In this document: positions 23,042 to 31,080 of the stretch, one piece after another
How the letters are laid out: the number at the start of each line of letters is the position of its first letter
Position numbering within the stretch: the stretch's first letter is position 1
NCBI GenBank assembly: GCA_003279845.1
Contig: QCGP01000001.1
Location: forward strand, 62,001-126,000
Origin: Prochlorococcus sp. AG-388-F11
GTDB lineage: Bacteria; Cyanobacteriota; Cyanobacteriia; PCC-6307; Cyanobiaceae
DNA: 64,000 bases
Direction of reading: 5' to 3'
Position numbers and translations under genes: made by a program
Notes under the pieces: generated by a model
Seen by the model: only the letters and a program-made list of their open reading frames with translations
The model's database searches: none
What the model was told of the DNA's origin: nothing

Positions 23042-23665
23042 ATGAAAATAACAGAAAAACTTTGGGAGGATAATTATGAGATTGCATTACTAAGTTTAAA
23101 TACAAAATTTGTTCAAGGTTTAAAGAATGGAAGTCTACCTAAAAATAAATTTCAAGAATATTTAGCCCAAGATTATTTCTTTTTAGAGACTTTTGCTAAG
23201 GCATATAGTCTTGCAGTTTCTAAATCAAAAGATAAGTACTCAATAAGGAAGTTGAGTGAACTTTTAATGGGCGTTTCAGAGGAGTTAATACTACATGAAA
23301 CTTATGCAAAAGAATGGGATATTGATTTAACTAACAACTATATAAAAAAAGCTACTAAAAATTATACAGATTTCCTTGATGATACTTCCAAAAGACTTAG
23401 CTCCGTTGAAATAATGTTTGCAATGACTCCATGCATGCGACTTTATTCTTGGATAGGAAAAAGTTTGTATAAGGAGGATTTTGACATTAAATATAAAGAA
23501 TGGATAATTACTTATTCTGATGAGAGCTTTGAAAAGCTAGTATATTCACTTGAAAATCTTATTGAGACTAATAAAGAAACATATGATATTAATCAGGCCA
23601 AATATTTATACAGGAGAGCTATGGAATTGGAGTTAGATTTTTTTAATGCATATTCAGATTTCTGA
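23042..23665 (+). CDS. tenA: TenA-family thiaminase II / aminopyrimidine aminohydrolase, 207 aa
   Basis: An all-helical TenA fold protein that salvages thiamin breakdown products to HMP. FQEYLAQDYFFLETFAKAY (~38-56) is the TenA signature helix, EELILHETYAKEWDI follows, and MTPCMRLYSWIG carries the catalytic cysteine; the C-terminal MELEL glutamate is present. Only 49 bp separate it from thiD, so the pair probably makes and phosphorylates HMP. Confidence 0.92.
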   Translation: MKITEKLWEDNYEIALLSLNTKFVQGLKNGSLPKNKFQEYLAQDYFFLETFAKAYSLAVSKSKDKYSIRKLSELLMGVSEELILHETYAKEWDIDLTNNYIKKATKNYTDFLDDTSKRLSSVEIMFAMTPCMRLYSWIGKSLYKEDFDIKYKEWIITYSDESFEKLVYSLENLIETNKETYDINQAKYLYRRAMELELDFFNAYSDF

Positions 23666-23714
23666 TTTAAATTAAAATTTATTTATAGTACTTTCAAAAA
23701 CGACTTAATAAATT

Positions 23715-24494
23715 ATGTATTCTAAAATTGCACTTTCAATAGGCGGTAGTGACTCCGGTGGTGGAGCAGGCATACAGGCTGACCTGAGAACTTTCATGGC
23801 CCTTAAAGTACATGGATGTTCTGTTATTACATGTATTACTGCACAAAATAGTATAGAGGTTACATGCGTTCAACCAGTAGAGAAGAAGACTTTATTAAAT
23901 CAGATAGATGCTTTATTTGCTGATTTTAGTATTGATGCCTTAAAAACTGGAATGTTATTAAATGAAAGGATAATTAATGATACTGCTTCAAAATTAAATA
24001 CATACAAAATAACCAAAATTATTGACCCAGTAATGGTTACAAGAACTGGTTCTAAATTATTGGAAGATTCTGCTATTAATGCTTATAAAAAACTCTTATT
24101 ACCAATTGCTGATTTGGTAACTCCAAATATTTATGAAGCAAATCTACTTTCTGGTTTAGAAATAAGGATTAAAGAAGATATCGAAAATTCAGCGAGAAAA
24201 ATTATTGGTCTTGGAGCTAAAGCGGTACTTATAAAAGGTGGCGGTTTAAATGATATGAAAGGGAAGGATTTTTTTCTTGATTTAAATGGTAGAAAAGAGT
24301 GGCTATTTAATAATTTTATAAATACAAAAAATACCCACGGTAGCGGCTGTACTTTGAGTGCTGCCATTTGTGGTTACAAGGCTTTAGGATTAGATCTATT
24401 TGATTCCATACAAAAAGCGAAATTATTTGTTGAGAAATCTTTAGACAATTCTTATAAAATAGGATCTGGCCCTGGTCCCTTAGGTCATCATTAA
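23715..24494 (+). CDS. thiD: Hydroxymethylpyrimidine(-phosphate) kinase, 259 aa
   Basis: A ribokinase-fold enzyme of thiamin synthesis that converts HMP to [25 protein letters not shown] (~6-25) is the substrate-binding signature, and [13 protein letters not shown] (~204-216) carries the anion hole and catalytic base of the family. It is downstream of tenA, consistent with HMP salvage. Confidence 0.95.
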   Translation: MYSKIALSIGGSDSGGGAGIQADLRTFMALKVHGCSVITCITAQNSIEVTCVQPVEKKTLLNQIDALFADFSIDALKTGMLLNERIINDTASKLNTYKITKIIDPVMVTRTGSKLLEDSAINAYKKLLLPIADLVTPNIYEANLLSGLEIRIKEDIENSARKIIGLGAKAVLIKGGGLNDMKGKDFFLDLNGRKEWLFNNFINTKNTHGSGCTLSAAICGYKALGLDLFDSIQKAKLFVEKSLDNSYKIGSGPGPLGHH

Positions 24495-24512
24495 TTATTT
24501 ATGGAAGTGGAG

Positions 24513-24698
24513 TTAGAACCACCATTTTCTGTAGGGCTTTTTTAAAAATAAGATTTCTTCAGTCTCCCATCCTCCCTCCAACCACTCAAGATGCTCAAGT
24601 AATAAAGACTCACTTTCCCTTTTGCTTAATTGCCCAATTCTATTAGCAATACCATCGAACCTTACTTTCATCAATTCCTCAATCTTGATGTTATTCAT
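24513..24698 (-). CDS. Hypothetical protein, 61 aa
   Basis: A soluble helical protein MNNIKIEELMKVRFDGIAN...LLEHLEWLEGGWETEEILFLKKPYRKWWF. The Trp-rich tail and clean start suggest a real conserved small gene. It is convergent with thiD. Function unknown. Confidence 0.6.
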   Translation of the reverse strand: MNNIKIEELMKVRFDGIANRIGQLSKRESESLLLEHLEWLEGGWETEEILFLKKPYRKWWF

Positions 24699-24880
24699 AG
24701 GTTAAATAATAAATTTTTTCTACTCTTACTTGTATACATTTTCTTGTCAACAATTTAATTTTATTTGTTTACTAGCAGTTCTCAAATATGTATTAAATAC
24801 AACTTTTTAAAATAGATAGTAATTAAGACTTATTCACATAGATTTAATTAAAGACTAATTTATATAAAAATACTTTAATT

Positions 24881-25024
24881 ATGAATAAAGAGGAAACAGC
24901 AAAGCAAAAAACTATTTTAAATGTAGGCTATTGTGAAACAACCTCTGAATGGCTCAATAGAATCATTACAGAACTAGCAGATGAAAATAAAAATTTTGTA
25001 GATTTGTCAGTTATTTGTACTTAA
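24881..25024 (+). CDS. Hypothetical protein, 47 aa
   Basis: MNKEETAKQKTILNVGYCETTSEWLNR... is a soluble mixed alpha/beta peptide with two cysteines. No SD is clear. It is monocistronic between AT-rich flanks. Function unknown. Confidence 0.45.
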   Translation: MNKEETAKQKTILNVGYCETTSEWLNRIITELADENKNFVDLSVICT

Positions 25025-25115
25025 GTTTTTAGAAAATATTTTTTATTTTGATTTATTTTCAAGTCTCCATTATCTCCATTAATTGTAAGATTAATTTAAA
25101 AGATATATTTGTGAA

Positions 25116-25583
25116 GTGAATCCTAATCAAAAAAATAGAGAAATAATTGAACAATTTAATTTATCTCCTCATCCTGAAGGTGGATGGTTTAGAGAGATAG
25201 TAAGGAGTAAGAATTCTCTAATAAGGGAAGACGGCCAAAGTAGAAACTTTATTACAGGAATTTATTATCTTTTGGAAAGAGATGCAAAAAGTGCTTGGCA
25301 CAGAGTAAAAAATGCAGATGAAATTTGGATTTATCTAAGGGGCGATCCTCTGAATTTATGGTGCCTAGATAATGATAATAAGTTAATGAGAAATTTAATT
25401 TTAGATTCCAATAACCCATTAGAAATGATCCCTTCTGGATATTGGCAAGCCGCAAAAAGTACAGGCGAATTTACTTTAGTGAGTTGTTGTGTTGGCCCAG
25501 GCTTTGATTTTAAGGATTTTGAATTGCTCAGAAATACAAATCATACACTTAGATTAAATAAAGCAATTAATGATCTTATTTAA
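25116..25583 (+). CDS. DUF985/cupin_5 family protein, 155 aa
   Basis: LSPHPEGGWFREIVRS (~16-31) is the hallmark opening of DUF985 cupins. TGIYYLLERDAKSAWHRVKNADEIWIYLRG follows with the His/Glu metal site, and IPSGYWQAAKSTGEFTLVSCCVGPGFDFKDF closes the barrel. The start is GTG, in line with the usual N-terminus. The biochemical role of the family is not well defined. Confidence 0.85.
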   Translation: MNPNQKNREIIEQFNLSPHPEGGWFREIVRSKNSLIREDGQSRNFITGIYYLLERDAKSAWHRVKNADEIWIYLRGDPLNLWCLDNDNKLMRNLILDSNNPLEMIPSGYWQAAKSTGEFTLVSCCVGPGFDFKDFELLRNTNHTLRLNKAINDLI

Positions 25584-25653
25584 GACATTTTTTCCTCTAT
25601 ATTTTTGAAATTATCATTTAGATTTATAGGACTACTTAATCAATGTATATGGA

Positions 25654-26031
25654 ATGAATCAGAATCCTGTCAAAACAATTGGTATTAATGATGAACCAAG
25701 AAAAGATTCATACTTAGTATATGTAAATCAGGTTGATGAATTAAAAAAGATTTTGAATAGGGATTTTAATAAGTGGTCGGATTTTGATAGTTGGGAAAGT
25801 ATTTCAGTTCAGCAATGGATTTTTTCTAGGGCTTTGGAAGTTTTCAGAGGTATGAAAATTGATATTAAATGTGATTGCTGTGAACATAATGATTCATTCC
25901 CGAATGATTTTGAGAGTATTAAAAAAGAAAAATGCTTTGGTAAAAAAAGTGCTTACATGATTGAAAAAGTTCTAGATGAAATTGTATTAGCAAAGGCAAG
26001 AAGAGAAAGTGATGGAACATATTCTGCGTAA
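25654..26031 (+). CDS. Hypothetical protein with Cys cluster, 125 aa
   Basis: A soluble protein; the centre has IKCDCCEHND (C-x-C-C-x2-H), a possible metal site, and KCFGKKSAYMIEKVLDEIV follows. The N-terminal half is helical and Trp-rich (WSDFDSWESISVQQWIFSR). Not a family I can name. Confidence 0.6.
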   Translation: MNQNPVKTIGINDEPRKDSYLVYVNQVDELKKILNRDFNKWSDFDSWESISVQQWIFSRALEVFRGMKIDIKCDCCEHNDSFPNDFESIKKEKCFGKKSAYMIEKVLDEIVLAKARRESDGTYSA

Positions 26032-26067
26032 GCTTCATAAATATCCATGGATTGAAAAATCTTTTTC

Positions 26068-26250
26068 TTACCAGTGAAAATTATCAGAAGAACCAATTGT
26101 TAAATTTCTAGTGGACATCTTATGGAACTTAAAGTGTACCGAATCACTGAACTCCTTTTCATCTGAATAATTCACAAGATCTACTGGGTCGATATTTTCA
26201 TCGAACCATGCATCATATTCAATATGTTTTGGTTCAGCAAAATAACTCAT
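26068..26250 (-). CDS. Hypothetical protein, 60 aa
   Basis: An acidic soluble peptide MSYFAEPKHIEYDAWFDENIDPVDL... The ATG at 26250 is preferred over a TTG two codons upstream. Convergent with the 125-aa gene. Function unknown. Confidence 0.5.
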   Translation of the reverse strand: MSYFAEPKHIEYDAWFDENIDPVDLVNYSDEKEFSDSVHFKFHKMSTRNLTIGSSDNFHW

Positions 26251-26390
26251 ATCCAATTAATAGCTTTCAAAAAACATATAAACGGTACATGCGATACCAA
26301 ATTAACATTCTTAATTTTTAGATAATCCATATTTTTAACTCGTTCATAAAGATTAGTTGCTAAAAAGATAGGAGAAATATCTATAAATTA

Positions 26391-26744
26391 ATGTCTCTAG
26401 ATACAACCATGGTTTCTATCCATCCCCAATTCACAATCAAGGATGGGAAGATGGACCAGTGCATAGCTCTTTTAGAAGAAATTTTGGTAATAACAAAAGC
26501 TAATGAACCTGACTGCCTTTTTTTTAATATCACTACATGCGGGTCAGATAAGGCTTATGTAAGAGAGGCATATAAAGATGGTGCCGCCGCTTTATTTCAT
26601 CTCAAAAATATGGGACATATGATTCCCAAGCTTTTTGAAGTGTCAGATATTACTGTGCAGGTCCAAGGCCCTGCCAAGGAGATTGAACCCTTGAAGGAAA
26701 TACTGCCAGACGCTGATTTCTATGAAGCAATATCTGGATTCTGA
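26391..26744 (+). CDS. ABM-domain (antibiotic biosynthesis monooxygenase-like) protein, 117 aa
   Basis: A ferredoxin-like fold of the ABM/quinol monooxygenase type: FTIKDGKMDQCIALLEEILVITKANEPDCLFFNITTC (~14-50) gives strand-helix-strand, then VREAYKDGAAALFHLKNMGH, the typical 'E-x-Y-x-D-x2-A-L-x-x-H' stretch. It may be a dimeric oxidase or a stress protein. It is the first of a run of similar small proteins up to 28774. Confidence 0.75.
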   Translation: MSLDTTMVSIHPQFTIKDGKMDQCIALLEEILVITKANEPDCLFFNITTCGSDKAYVREAYKDGAAALFHLKNMGHMIPKLFEVSDITVQVQGPAKEIEPLKEILPDADFYEAISGF

Positions 26745-26759
26745 TTTGGATTGTATATA

Positions 26760-26797
26760 TTGAAAGTCGATCGCTAGGGGCTTTTAGCTCCCTTTTT
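26760..26797 (+). terminator. Terminator with leader-family block
   Basis: TTGAAAGTCGATCGCT precedes a stem GGGGCT-TTT-AGCTCC and TTTTT. It lies 16 bp after the ABM gene stop and ~80 bp before the next start, so it works at least as a terminator. Confidence 0.65.
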
Positions 26798-26874
26798 ATT
26801 TAGGAATTCAAAATAAATTAATCTTCCCTTTACTTATATCAAGTAATTTTATTATTAGCTCAAATATTATTTTT

Positions 26875-27222
26875 ATGGCATCAACTTTTTTTATTGTTCA
26901 TCATGAATTTAAGGCAGGAAAAGCTGAAAAATGGTGGGAAACAGCTTATGCGGCAATGTCACCAGGTGGTGGATGGGATGATGCGGTAGCAGCTAATAAA
27001 GAAAAAGGATTTTTTAACCATTCTGCAAATGCCGTAACTAAAACTGGTCCTGTATATTGTTTTTGGGAAGTAAAAGAGGGTATTTCAGCTGAGAAGTTTC
27101 AAGAGTTCATAGACGGTCCCTCTGGTCCAGGTTTCGGACAAGATGCTCTGATGAATATCTGTAAACCAATTGACACATCATTAATGAATGGACAAACACC
27201 TTATCCACCAGTTTTTTCTTGA
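26875..27222 (+). CDS. Small alpha/beta protein, 115 aa
   Basis: FFIVHHEFKAGKAEKWWETAYAAM, AAANKEKGFFNHSANAV-type segments and VYCFWEVKEGISAEKFQEF give a ferredoxin-like strand-helix-strand layout similar in outline to ABM proteins. There is no catalytic motif. The same small-domain style is seen in its neighbours; the function is unknown. Confidence 0.65.
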   Translation: MASTFFIVHHEFKAGKAEKWWETAYAAMSPGGGWDDAVAANKEKGFFNHSANAVTKTGPVYCFWEVKEGISAEKFQEFIDGPSGPGFGQDALMNICKPIDTSLMNGQTPYPPVFS

Positions 27223-27225
27223 TTA

Positions 27226-27266
27226 TTGACAGTTTATCTAGAATAGGGAGCAACTAGCTCCTTTTT
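27226..27266 (+). promoter_or_regulatory. Leader family: block + hairpin + U-run, next to ATG
   Basis: TTGACAGTTTATCTAGAA, then GGGAGC-AACTA-GCTCC, five T, and the ATG at 27270. It also lies directly after the stop of the upstream gene, so it may both terminate and lead. Confidence 0.6.
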
Positions 27267-27269
27267 ATT

Positions 27270-27548
27270 ATGTCTCTTGAAACTACCGTTTTCACATTCA
27301 AAATTAGTGTCCCTTTTGAAGAATGGGCTGCGGTTTATGACAGCGAAGAAAATATAGAAATGAATAAAGAGCTCGGAATTATTTGTTTATACAAAGGTGT
27401 TAAGAAAGATGATCCAACAAGTGTAATTCTTATTGAGCAGGGTGAAGAAGGTAAATCAATAGCTATGTTTGAAGATCCAGCAGTGAAACCATTAATTGAG
27501 AGTGCAGGTCATATTTACGATTCAACGGTTATATCCAGTTATTTTTAA
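27270..27548 (+). CDS. DUF3764-like protein, 92 aa
   Basis: A small alpha/beta protein: TTVFTFKISVPFEEWAAVYDSEEN, then YKGVKKDDPTSVILIEQGEEG and AMFEDPAVKPLIESAGHIYDSTVISSYF. This matches my memory of the DUF3764 family of marine picocyanobacteria. The stop directly precedes the next ATG. Function unknown. Confidence 0.65.
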   Translation: MSLETTVFTFKISVPFEEWAAVYDSEENIEMNKELGIICLYKGVKKDDPTSVILIEQGEEGKSIAMFEDPAVKPLIESAGHIYDSTVISSYF

Positions 27549-28052
27549 ATGAAAAGCGTAATTCTTCCTGCAATATTATTATTATTTCCTTTTTCTGCTC
27601 AAGCGGGTTTTCCAGAAGGTGAGAATGGATATGATCTAAAAAAAATTGAAGAGTCTTTTAGATTACCTTGTGATGAAATTGGAAATGATGATTGTATTGC
27701 AAGAGCATTAGGAGTTGGGGCCTGTACCTGGATATTTGGAATAAACAAAAATAAAGAACCTGCGGAAGCTTTAAAAATTTCAGATACTGTTTTAATTGCT
27801 CTTTTGAAAGGAAATAATCTTGATTTAAAATCAATGCTTGAAAAAGATGGATTAATTAAAACGAATATAAAAAAAGAAGCTTCTTATAGAATTAATTTCT
27901 GCAGAGAGGAAACAAAAAAAGCTATTCCAAAGTTAATTAAGAAATTACCAGAGGGTGTTGTATTGGATGAAGAGAGAATAGAAAATTTAACCAGAGTGTT
28001 TCCTCTGCAGTATTTAAGTATGTTTGAGCAATTTAGCAAATATAAGCAATGA
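27549..28052 (+). CDS. Exported protein, 167 aa
   Basis: A clear signal peptide (MKSVILPAILLLFPFSAQA, cleavage before GFPEG) is followed by a ~148-residue domain with five cysteines (LPCDEIGNDDCIARALG, ACTWIF, FCREETKKA), suggesting disulfides in the periplasm. The start abuts the stop of 27270-27548 and the stop overlaps the next ATG, so it is the middle of an operon. Family not recognised. Confidence 0.75.
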   Translation: MKSVILPAILLLFPFSAQAGFPEGENGYDLKKIEESFRLPCDEIGNDDCIARALGVGACTWIFGINKNKEPAEALKISDTVLIALLKGNNLDLKSMLEKDGLIKTNIKKEASYRINFCREETKKAIPKLIKKLPEGVVLDEERIENLTRVFPLQYLSMFEQFSKYKQ

Positions 28053-28198
28053 AACGTTTACTATTGACTCCCATATTCAAACGTTTTAAAAAAAATGCTT
28101 TTTTCTCATCACTTAATCAAAATACTTGTCCTGTTTATGATGCTGAAGAAATAAAAAAACAAGAACAACAAGAAGCTATTACAAAGTTATACCCATAA
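28049..28198 (+). CDS. Small basic protein, 49 aa
   Basis: MKRLLLTPIFKRFKKNAFFS, then LNQNTCPVYDAEEIKKQEQQ and a tail ITKLYP. It overlaps the exported-protein gene by four bases. A frameshifted paralog is at 2911-3059. The N-terminus is amphipathic and basic and may sit on the membrane. Confidence 0.6.
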   Translation: MKRLLLTPIFKRFKKNAFFSSLNQNTCPVYDAEEIKKQEQQEAITKLYP

Positions 28199-28203
28199 AA
28201 AAA

Positions 28204-28220
28204 GGGCGATAGCTTCGCCC
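28204..28220 (-). terminator. Hairpin GGGCGA/TCGCCC with T-run on the minus strand
   Basis: The stem GGGCGA-TAGC-TTCGCCC sits just after the 28049 gene; the T7 run follows only on the minus strand. It could end minus-strand transcripts or be a hairpin at the 3' end of the plus operon. Confidence 0.5.
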
Positions 28221-28340
28221 CAGTCAAAAAGCATGATAATTCCCATCACCCTCCTTTTTTAAAATCCTAGCACTACATATAGTGTTTGTAAGTAATAAAA
28301 ATTTACTATTGGTGGAGTTGTTTGTTTCTAATTAATTTGT

Positions 28341-28384
28341 CATGATGGAGATCCCCATCACTCAGGCTCGCAAGAGTCTTTTTT
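28341..28384 (+). promoter_or_regulatory. 5'-leader hairpins before the 129-aa gene
   Basis: TGATGG...CCATCA forms a perfect inverted repeat, followed by ACTC...GAGT and TTTTTT ending at the ATG at 28385. The hairpin-plus-U-run directly before the start resembles the leader family but lacks the TTGACA block. Confidence 0.4.
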
Positions 28385-28774
28385 ATGTCTAGTTTTGGAT
28401 CAGACACCCCATTTATGCTTCTTGCAAAACTTAAAGTTAAGGAAGATAAAGTTTCAGAATACTTAGAAATTGCAGATAAGACAGATAAAGCTGTTGAAGC
28501 TGACGAACCAGGAATGCTCCATCATACTTTTGATCAAGATCCTGATGATCCTCTTCGTTTCGTATGGTCAGAAGTTTATAAAAATGATGATGCTTTACTA
28601 GCTCATTTAGCTAATCCAGCATTAGGTATTTATCTTGAGGCTCATGCTGAATTAGGAACTGATTTTTCTGTTGAATTTTACGGAACTGTGGGAGATAAAG
28701 TTATTGAAGCCATGAATGGAACAGGAGTTCCATATAAGATCTTTAATACAAAATTAGGATATAGCAGAATTTAA
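28385..28774 (+). CDS. ABM-domain (quinol monooxygenase-like) protein, 129 aa
   Basis: MLLAKLKVKEDKVSEYLEIADKTDKAVEADEPGMLHHTFDQDPDDPLRFVWSEVYKNDDALLAHLANPALG follows the ABM fold exactly (strand-helix-strand, E-P-G-M, W-S-E-V-Y, A-L-x-x-H). Such proteins oxidise quinols or act in heme or stress chemistry. It is the best-defined member of the cluster at 26391-28774. Confidence 0.82.
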   Translation: MSSFGSDTPFMLLAKLKVKEDKVSEYLEIADKTDKAVEADEPGMLHHTFDQDPDDPLRFVWSEVYKNDDALLAHLANPALGIYLEAHAELGTDFSVEFYGTVGDKVIEAMNGTGVPYKIFNTKLGYSRI

Positions 28775-28802
28775 GGGTAAGTGTATCAAATAATTAGTTC
28801 GA

Positions 28803-28922
28803 TTAAATTATTAATAAGAATCTGAGTGCAAGCGGTAACCATAGGCATAAAAGAAGCATTAGTAAAAGATAAATAGCATTGATATTTGGAATGTAATGCT
28901 CTTTAAAAATTTTTGTTTTCAT
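28803..28922 (-). CDS. Small membrane peptide, 39 aa
   Basis: A polar start MKTKIFKEHYIPNIN and a long hydrophobic helix to the end. It is separated from the upstream 29-aa gene by three bases. Convergent with the ABM gene. Function unknown. Confidence 0.5.
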   Translation of the reverse strand: MKTKIFKEHYIPNINAIYLLLMLLLCLWLPLALRFLLII

Positions 28923-28925
28923 AAT

Positions 28926-29015
28926 TTATCTCGCCTTTTTAAGTTTGAACTCTCTTCTGATAAGCAATGCTATAACGACAACACACATGTTCATTAGAAA
29001 TACGTCTAATGGCAT
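28926..29015 (-). CDS. Small membrane peptide, 29 aa
   Basis: MPLDVFLMNMCVVVIALLIR plus the basic tail REFKLKKAR: one TM helix, positive inside. It is the first of two minus-strand micro-genes. Confidence 0.45.
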   Translation of the reverse strand: MPLDVFLMNMCVVVIALLIRREFKLKKAR

Positions 29016-29157
29016 TTAATAAAAAAAGTCTCTACTTAATTAATAGCAAGATTTTTGATCTACGAATCAAGAAATGATTACTATTGTTTATTGGCTTAAT
29101 AAAACGAATTTAAAAATTAAATTTATGCTTAAATATCTCAGTTCTTTTAACTATTAA

Positions 29158-29460
29158 ATGGCTTTTTCAGAAACAAGAATAGTAATAGGTGGTCTAGCTC
29201 ATGTACCTGTTCTTATTTTCATCGCCAATTTTATTAAAGGTAAGTTTGGAATTAAAACCGAAGAGGCCGAAGATAATGTAGTTAATATAGAGCCAGTTAA
29301 AATTATTGAGGTAAAAGATACATTAATTAAAGAAGGGAAAGCAGAAACTATAAAGGAACTATCAAATAAGCTGGATAGTCTTGAGCAGAAGGCTGATGAG
29401 GTTTATGAAAAGGTAAAGAAGAAAAAAAAAGATAAAAAGAAGAAAAAAAAGAATAACTAA
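29158..29460 (+). CDS. Membrane-anchored coiled-coil protein, 100 aa
   Basis: An N-terminal helix (IVIGGLAHVPVLIFIANFIKG) is probably membrane-embedded. A heptad-like charged coil (KELSNKLDSLEQKADEVYEKV) and a poly-lysine tail of about 15 residues follow. The basic tail could bind nucleic acid or lipid. It overlaps the convergent gene 29457-29642 by four bases. Confidence 0.6.
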   Translation: MAFSETRIVIGGLAHVPVLIFIANFIKGKFGIKTEEAEDNVVNIEPVKIIEVKDTLIKEGKAETIKELSNKLDSLEQKADEVYEKVKKKKKDKKKKKKNN

Positions 29461-29642
29461 ATTGAAATCCTATCAAGCATCAATACATCTTGAGCTTTGA
29501 TTGTATCTCTTTTATTTTCATCTTCGGAATCTTTATAAGATTCAATTTCAGCTTGAATTTTTCTTTTGTAAACTCTTTTTATATAGTCAATTTCTCTTCT
29601 CTCTTTATTCAAGATTGAGAATGGTGATTTTTTTAAGTTCAT
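29457..29642 (-). CDS. Hypothetical protein, 61 aa
   Basis: MNLKKSPFSILNKERREIDYIKRVYKRKIQAEIESYKDSEDE is a charged helix, soluble; AGGAGAAAGTT precedes the ATG. Function unknown. Confidence 0.55.
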   Translation of the reverse strand: MNLKKSPFSILNKERREIDYIKRVYKRKIQAEIESYKDSEDENKRDTIKAQDVLMLDRISI

Positions 29643-29669
29643 AACTTTCTCCTAATAAATGAGTTTTGA

Positions 29670-29807
29670 TCAGCTCCAATACTTATAAGATTCAACGAAG
29701 CTATCCAATGTTTGCTGATTCCTGATTTCTTCCTCAAGAAGCTCTTCTTCTGATCTTTTTTGAATCTCAGAATTGTAATCTTCTTTTAATGTGGATTTGG
29801 AAGACAT
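29670..29807 (-). CDS. Hypothetical acidic protein, 45 aa
   Basis: MSSKSTLKEDYNSEIQKRSEEELLEEEIRNQQTLDSFVESYKYWS is an acidic helix. It is under copy 3 of the twin CCGYAY cassette. No known family. Confidence 0.55.
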   Translation of the reverse strand: MSSKSTLKEDYNSEIQKRSEEELLEEEIRNQQTLDSFVESYKYWS

Positions 29808-29829
29808 TTGCTTTTGAAGTCTACAACTA

Positions 29830-29907
29830 TGTTCTAACTAGTCAGACAAGCTTTCAGACTAAAAAAAATGTACGGTTTAAGGTACTCCTAAATACGGATA
29901 AAGGATC
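29830..29907 (-). promoter_or_regulatory. Promoter-like cassette with twin CCGYAY sites, copy 3
   Basis: On the minus strand CCGTAT and CCGTAC are 22 nt apart with GTACCTT between; AGTTAGAACA lies at the same 38-bp offset as in copies 1 and 2. The flank GATCCTTTAT also matches GATCCTTAAT of copy 1. Confidence 0.5.
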
Positions 29908-29970
29908 AACAATTCAATTCGAATATGGGTATAATCTGGGAAGAATTTATTTACTTCCTTCGCATATAAT

Positions 29971-30135
29971 TTAATTTAAGGGTACTCTCTTTTTCACTGT
30001 TTCTTTTTTCATATCATCAATCTCATTTCTGATTTTGTTGTAGTAGGCCAACTCTTTTGGATCATCAGAACCAAGACCATAATTCATGGTTGTTGCAATA
30101 TAAATTCGGTGCATCCAGCATGAAGATGGTGGCAT
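29971..30135 (-). CDS. Paralog of the 34215 gene, 54 aa, just outside the left repeat
   Basis: The frame reads MPPSSCWMHRIYIATTMNYG, then LGSDDPKELAYYNKIRNEID and VKKRVPLN. It matches 34215-34406, which lies inside the element. The C-terminus is shorter because the last codons are lost. The copy ends ~90 bp before the left tRNA-Thr, so the two copies straddle the element boundary. Function unknown. Confidence 0.5.
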   Translation of the reverse strand: MPPSSCWMHRIYIATTMNYGLGSDDPKELAYYNKIRNEIDDMKKETVKKRVPLN

Positions 30136-30221
30136 TAATGGAATACAAGCTTTATCAAAGCTATCTGAATTTTAGGTAAAATGCTGTCCATGAGTTCCCA
30201 GCTTTTTTAGTCAATAGCGCA

Positions 30222-30315
<94 letters not shown>

Positions 30316-30499
30316 GGGACCATTAATGATTGCCTGCAGCACAGTAATTCTGGAGTGTGCAGAATAATTTAGAGGGACCATCAGTTGCTTTTAAATTATT
30401 TCTAGGGAGTGCTGTGATTCATCTTAAGTCCATTTAAACCTCGGATTTTTCTTTTTTATGGCTCCCTAAAGAAATTATGTTTTGTGAGCCAAATTTTTA

Positions 30500-30658
30500 T
30501 CAAATAATGCAATAGGGATTGCTGAAAGACTTACCACAAAATAATCTATTACGTTTAAATTCCTTTACTGATTTTGAATAGATATTAGCTGTAAGGATTG
30601 CTCCAAAATTTACTAAAACCACAGTCAAAAGAAGTAGCTCGATAGCGAGGTTGGTCAT
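30500..30658 (-). CDS. MTNL-type membrane protein, 52 aa
   Basis: MTNLAIELLLLTVVLVNFGA is one TM helix, then ANIYSKSVKEFKRNRLF and a cysteine-containing tail ending SNPYCII. It is intact, whereas the relative at 11854 has a one-base frameshift. AGGAGGGTAATCTT precedes the ATG. Function unknown. Confidence 0.6.
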   Translation of the reverse strand: MTNLAIELLLLTVVLVNFGAILTANIYSKSVKEFKRNRLFCGKSFSNPYCII

Positions 30659-30754
30659 AAGATTACCCTCCTTAAAGTTATATGAAAACTCTATAACAAT
30701 TTTGTAAGTATTGAATAGAGTTTAAATTCTTATTTTTGGAAGACTAAATCTTTT

Positions 30755-30853
30755 TTAGTCAGTTGCTTTTTTCCCCTTAGCGATCATCACTACTGGTACT
30801 AAGAGATAGGTAAAGAAAGAGATTAAGAAAATGTCGATATTCCTCGATTTCAC
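30755..30853 (-). CDS. Single-TM 'GKK' micro-protein, 32 aa, GTG start
   Basis: From NIDIFLISFF through VVMIAKGKKAT it matches the 1622 peptide. The former ATG position is changed; a GTG overlapping the upstream stop (TAGTG) can serve as start. It belongs to the minus-strand Hli cluster. Confidence 0.5.
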   Translation of the reverse strand: MKSRNIDIFLISFFTYLLVPVVMIAKGKKATD

Positions 30854-31080
30854 TATAAATTTTTTAAATCTTGCTCTATTTTCTCAAGTTTTTTGTTTAG
30901 TTCTGTCTTCTCTTTCAATAAAGCTTTTTTCTTTAATTGAAGTTCTTTGTTAAATGGAGAATTAAAGTACTTTTTGTAAGCTAGAAAAAATACAGCCAGT
31001 GCTACAACAATCCCTATCGCACCAATTATTAGTATGGGCGAAGATGGAAAATCGTAAAATGGTACAGAGAGTAAAATCAT
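30853..31080 (-). CDS. TM plus coiled-coil protein, 75 aa
   Basis: A hydrophobic helix (~17-36, ILIIGAIGIVVALAVFFLAY) is followed by a continuous lysine/glutamate coiled coil to the end. The start abuts the Hli gene stop (31081), so it is translated from the same message. The Hli-plus-membrane-coil pairing may be a scaffold for Hli complexes (inference). Confidence 0.6.
   Translation of the reverse strand: MILLSVPFYDFPSSPILIIGAIGIVVALAVFFLAYKKYFNSPFNKELQLKKKALLKEKTELNKKLEKIEQDLKNL

Noticed and set aside
29789-29974. 61-codon open frame
   Set aside because: It covers the promoter cassette of the 29670 gene on the other strand; the conserved spacing of that cassette explains the sequence better.
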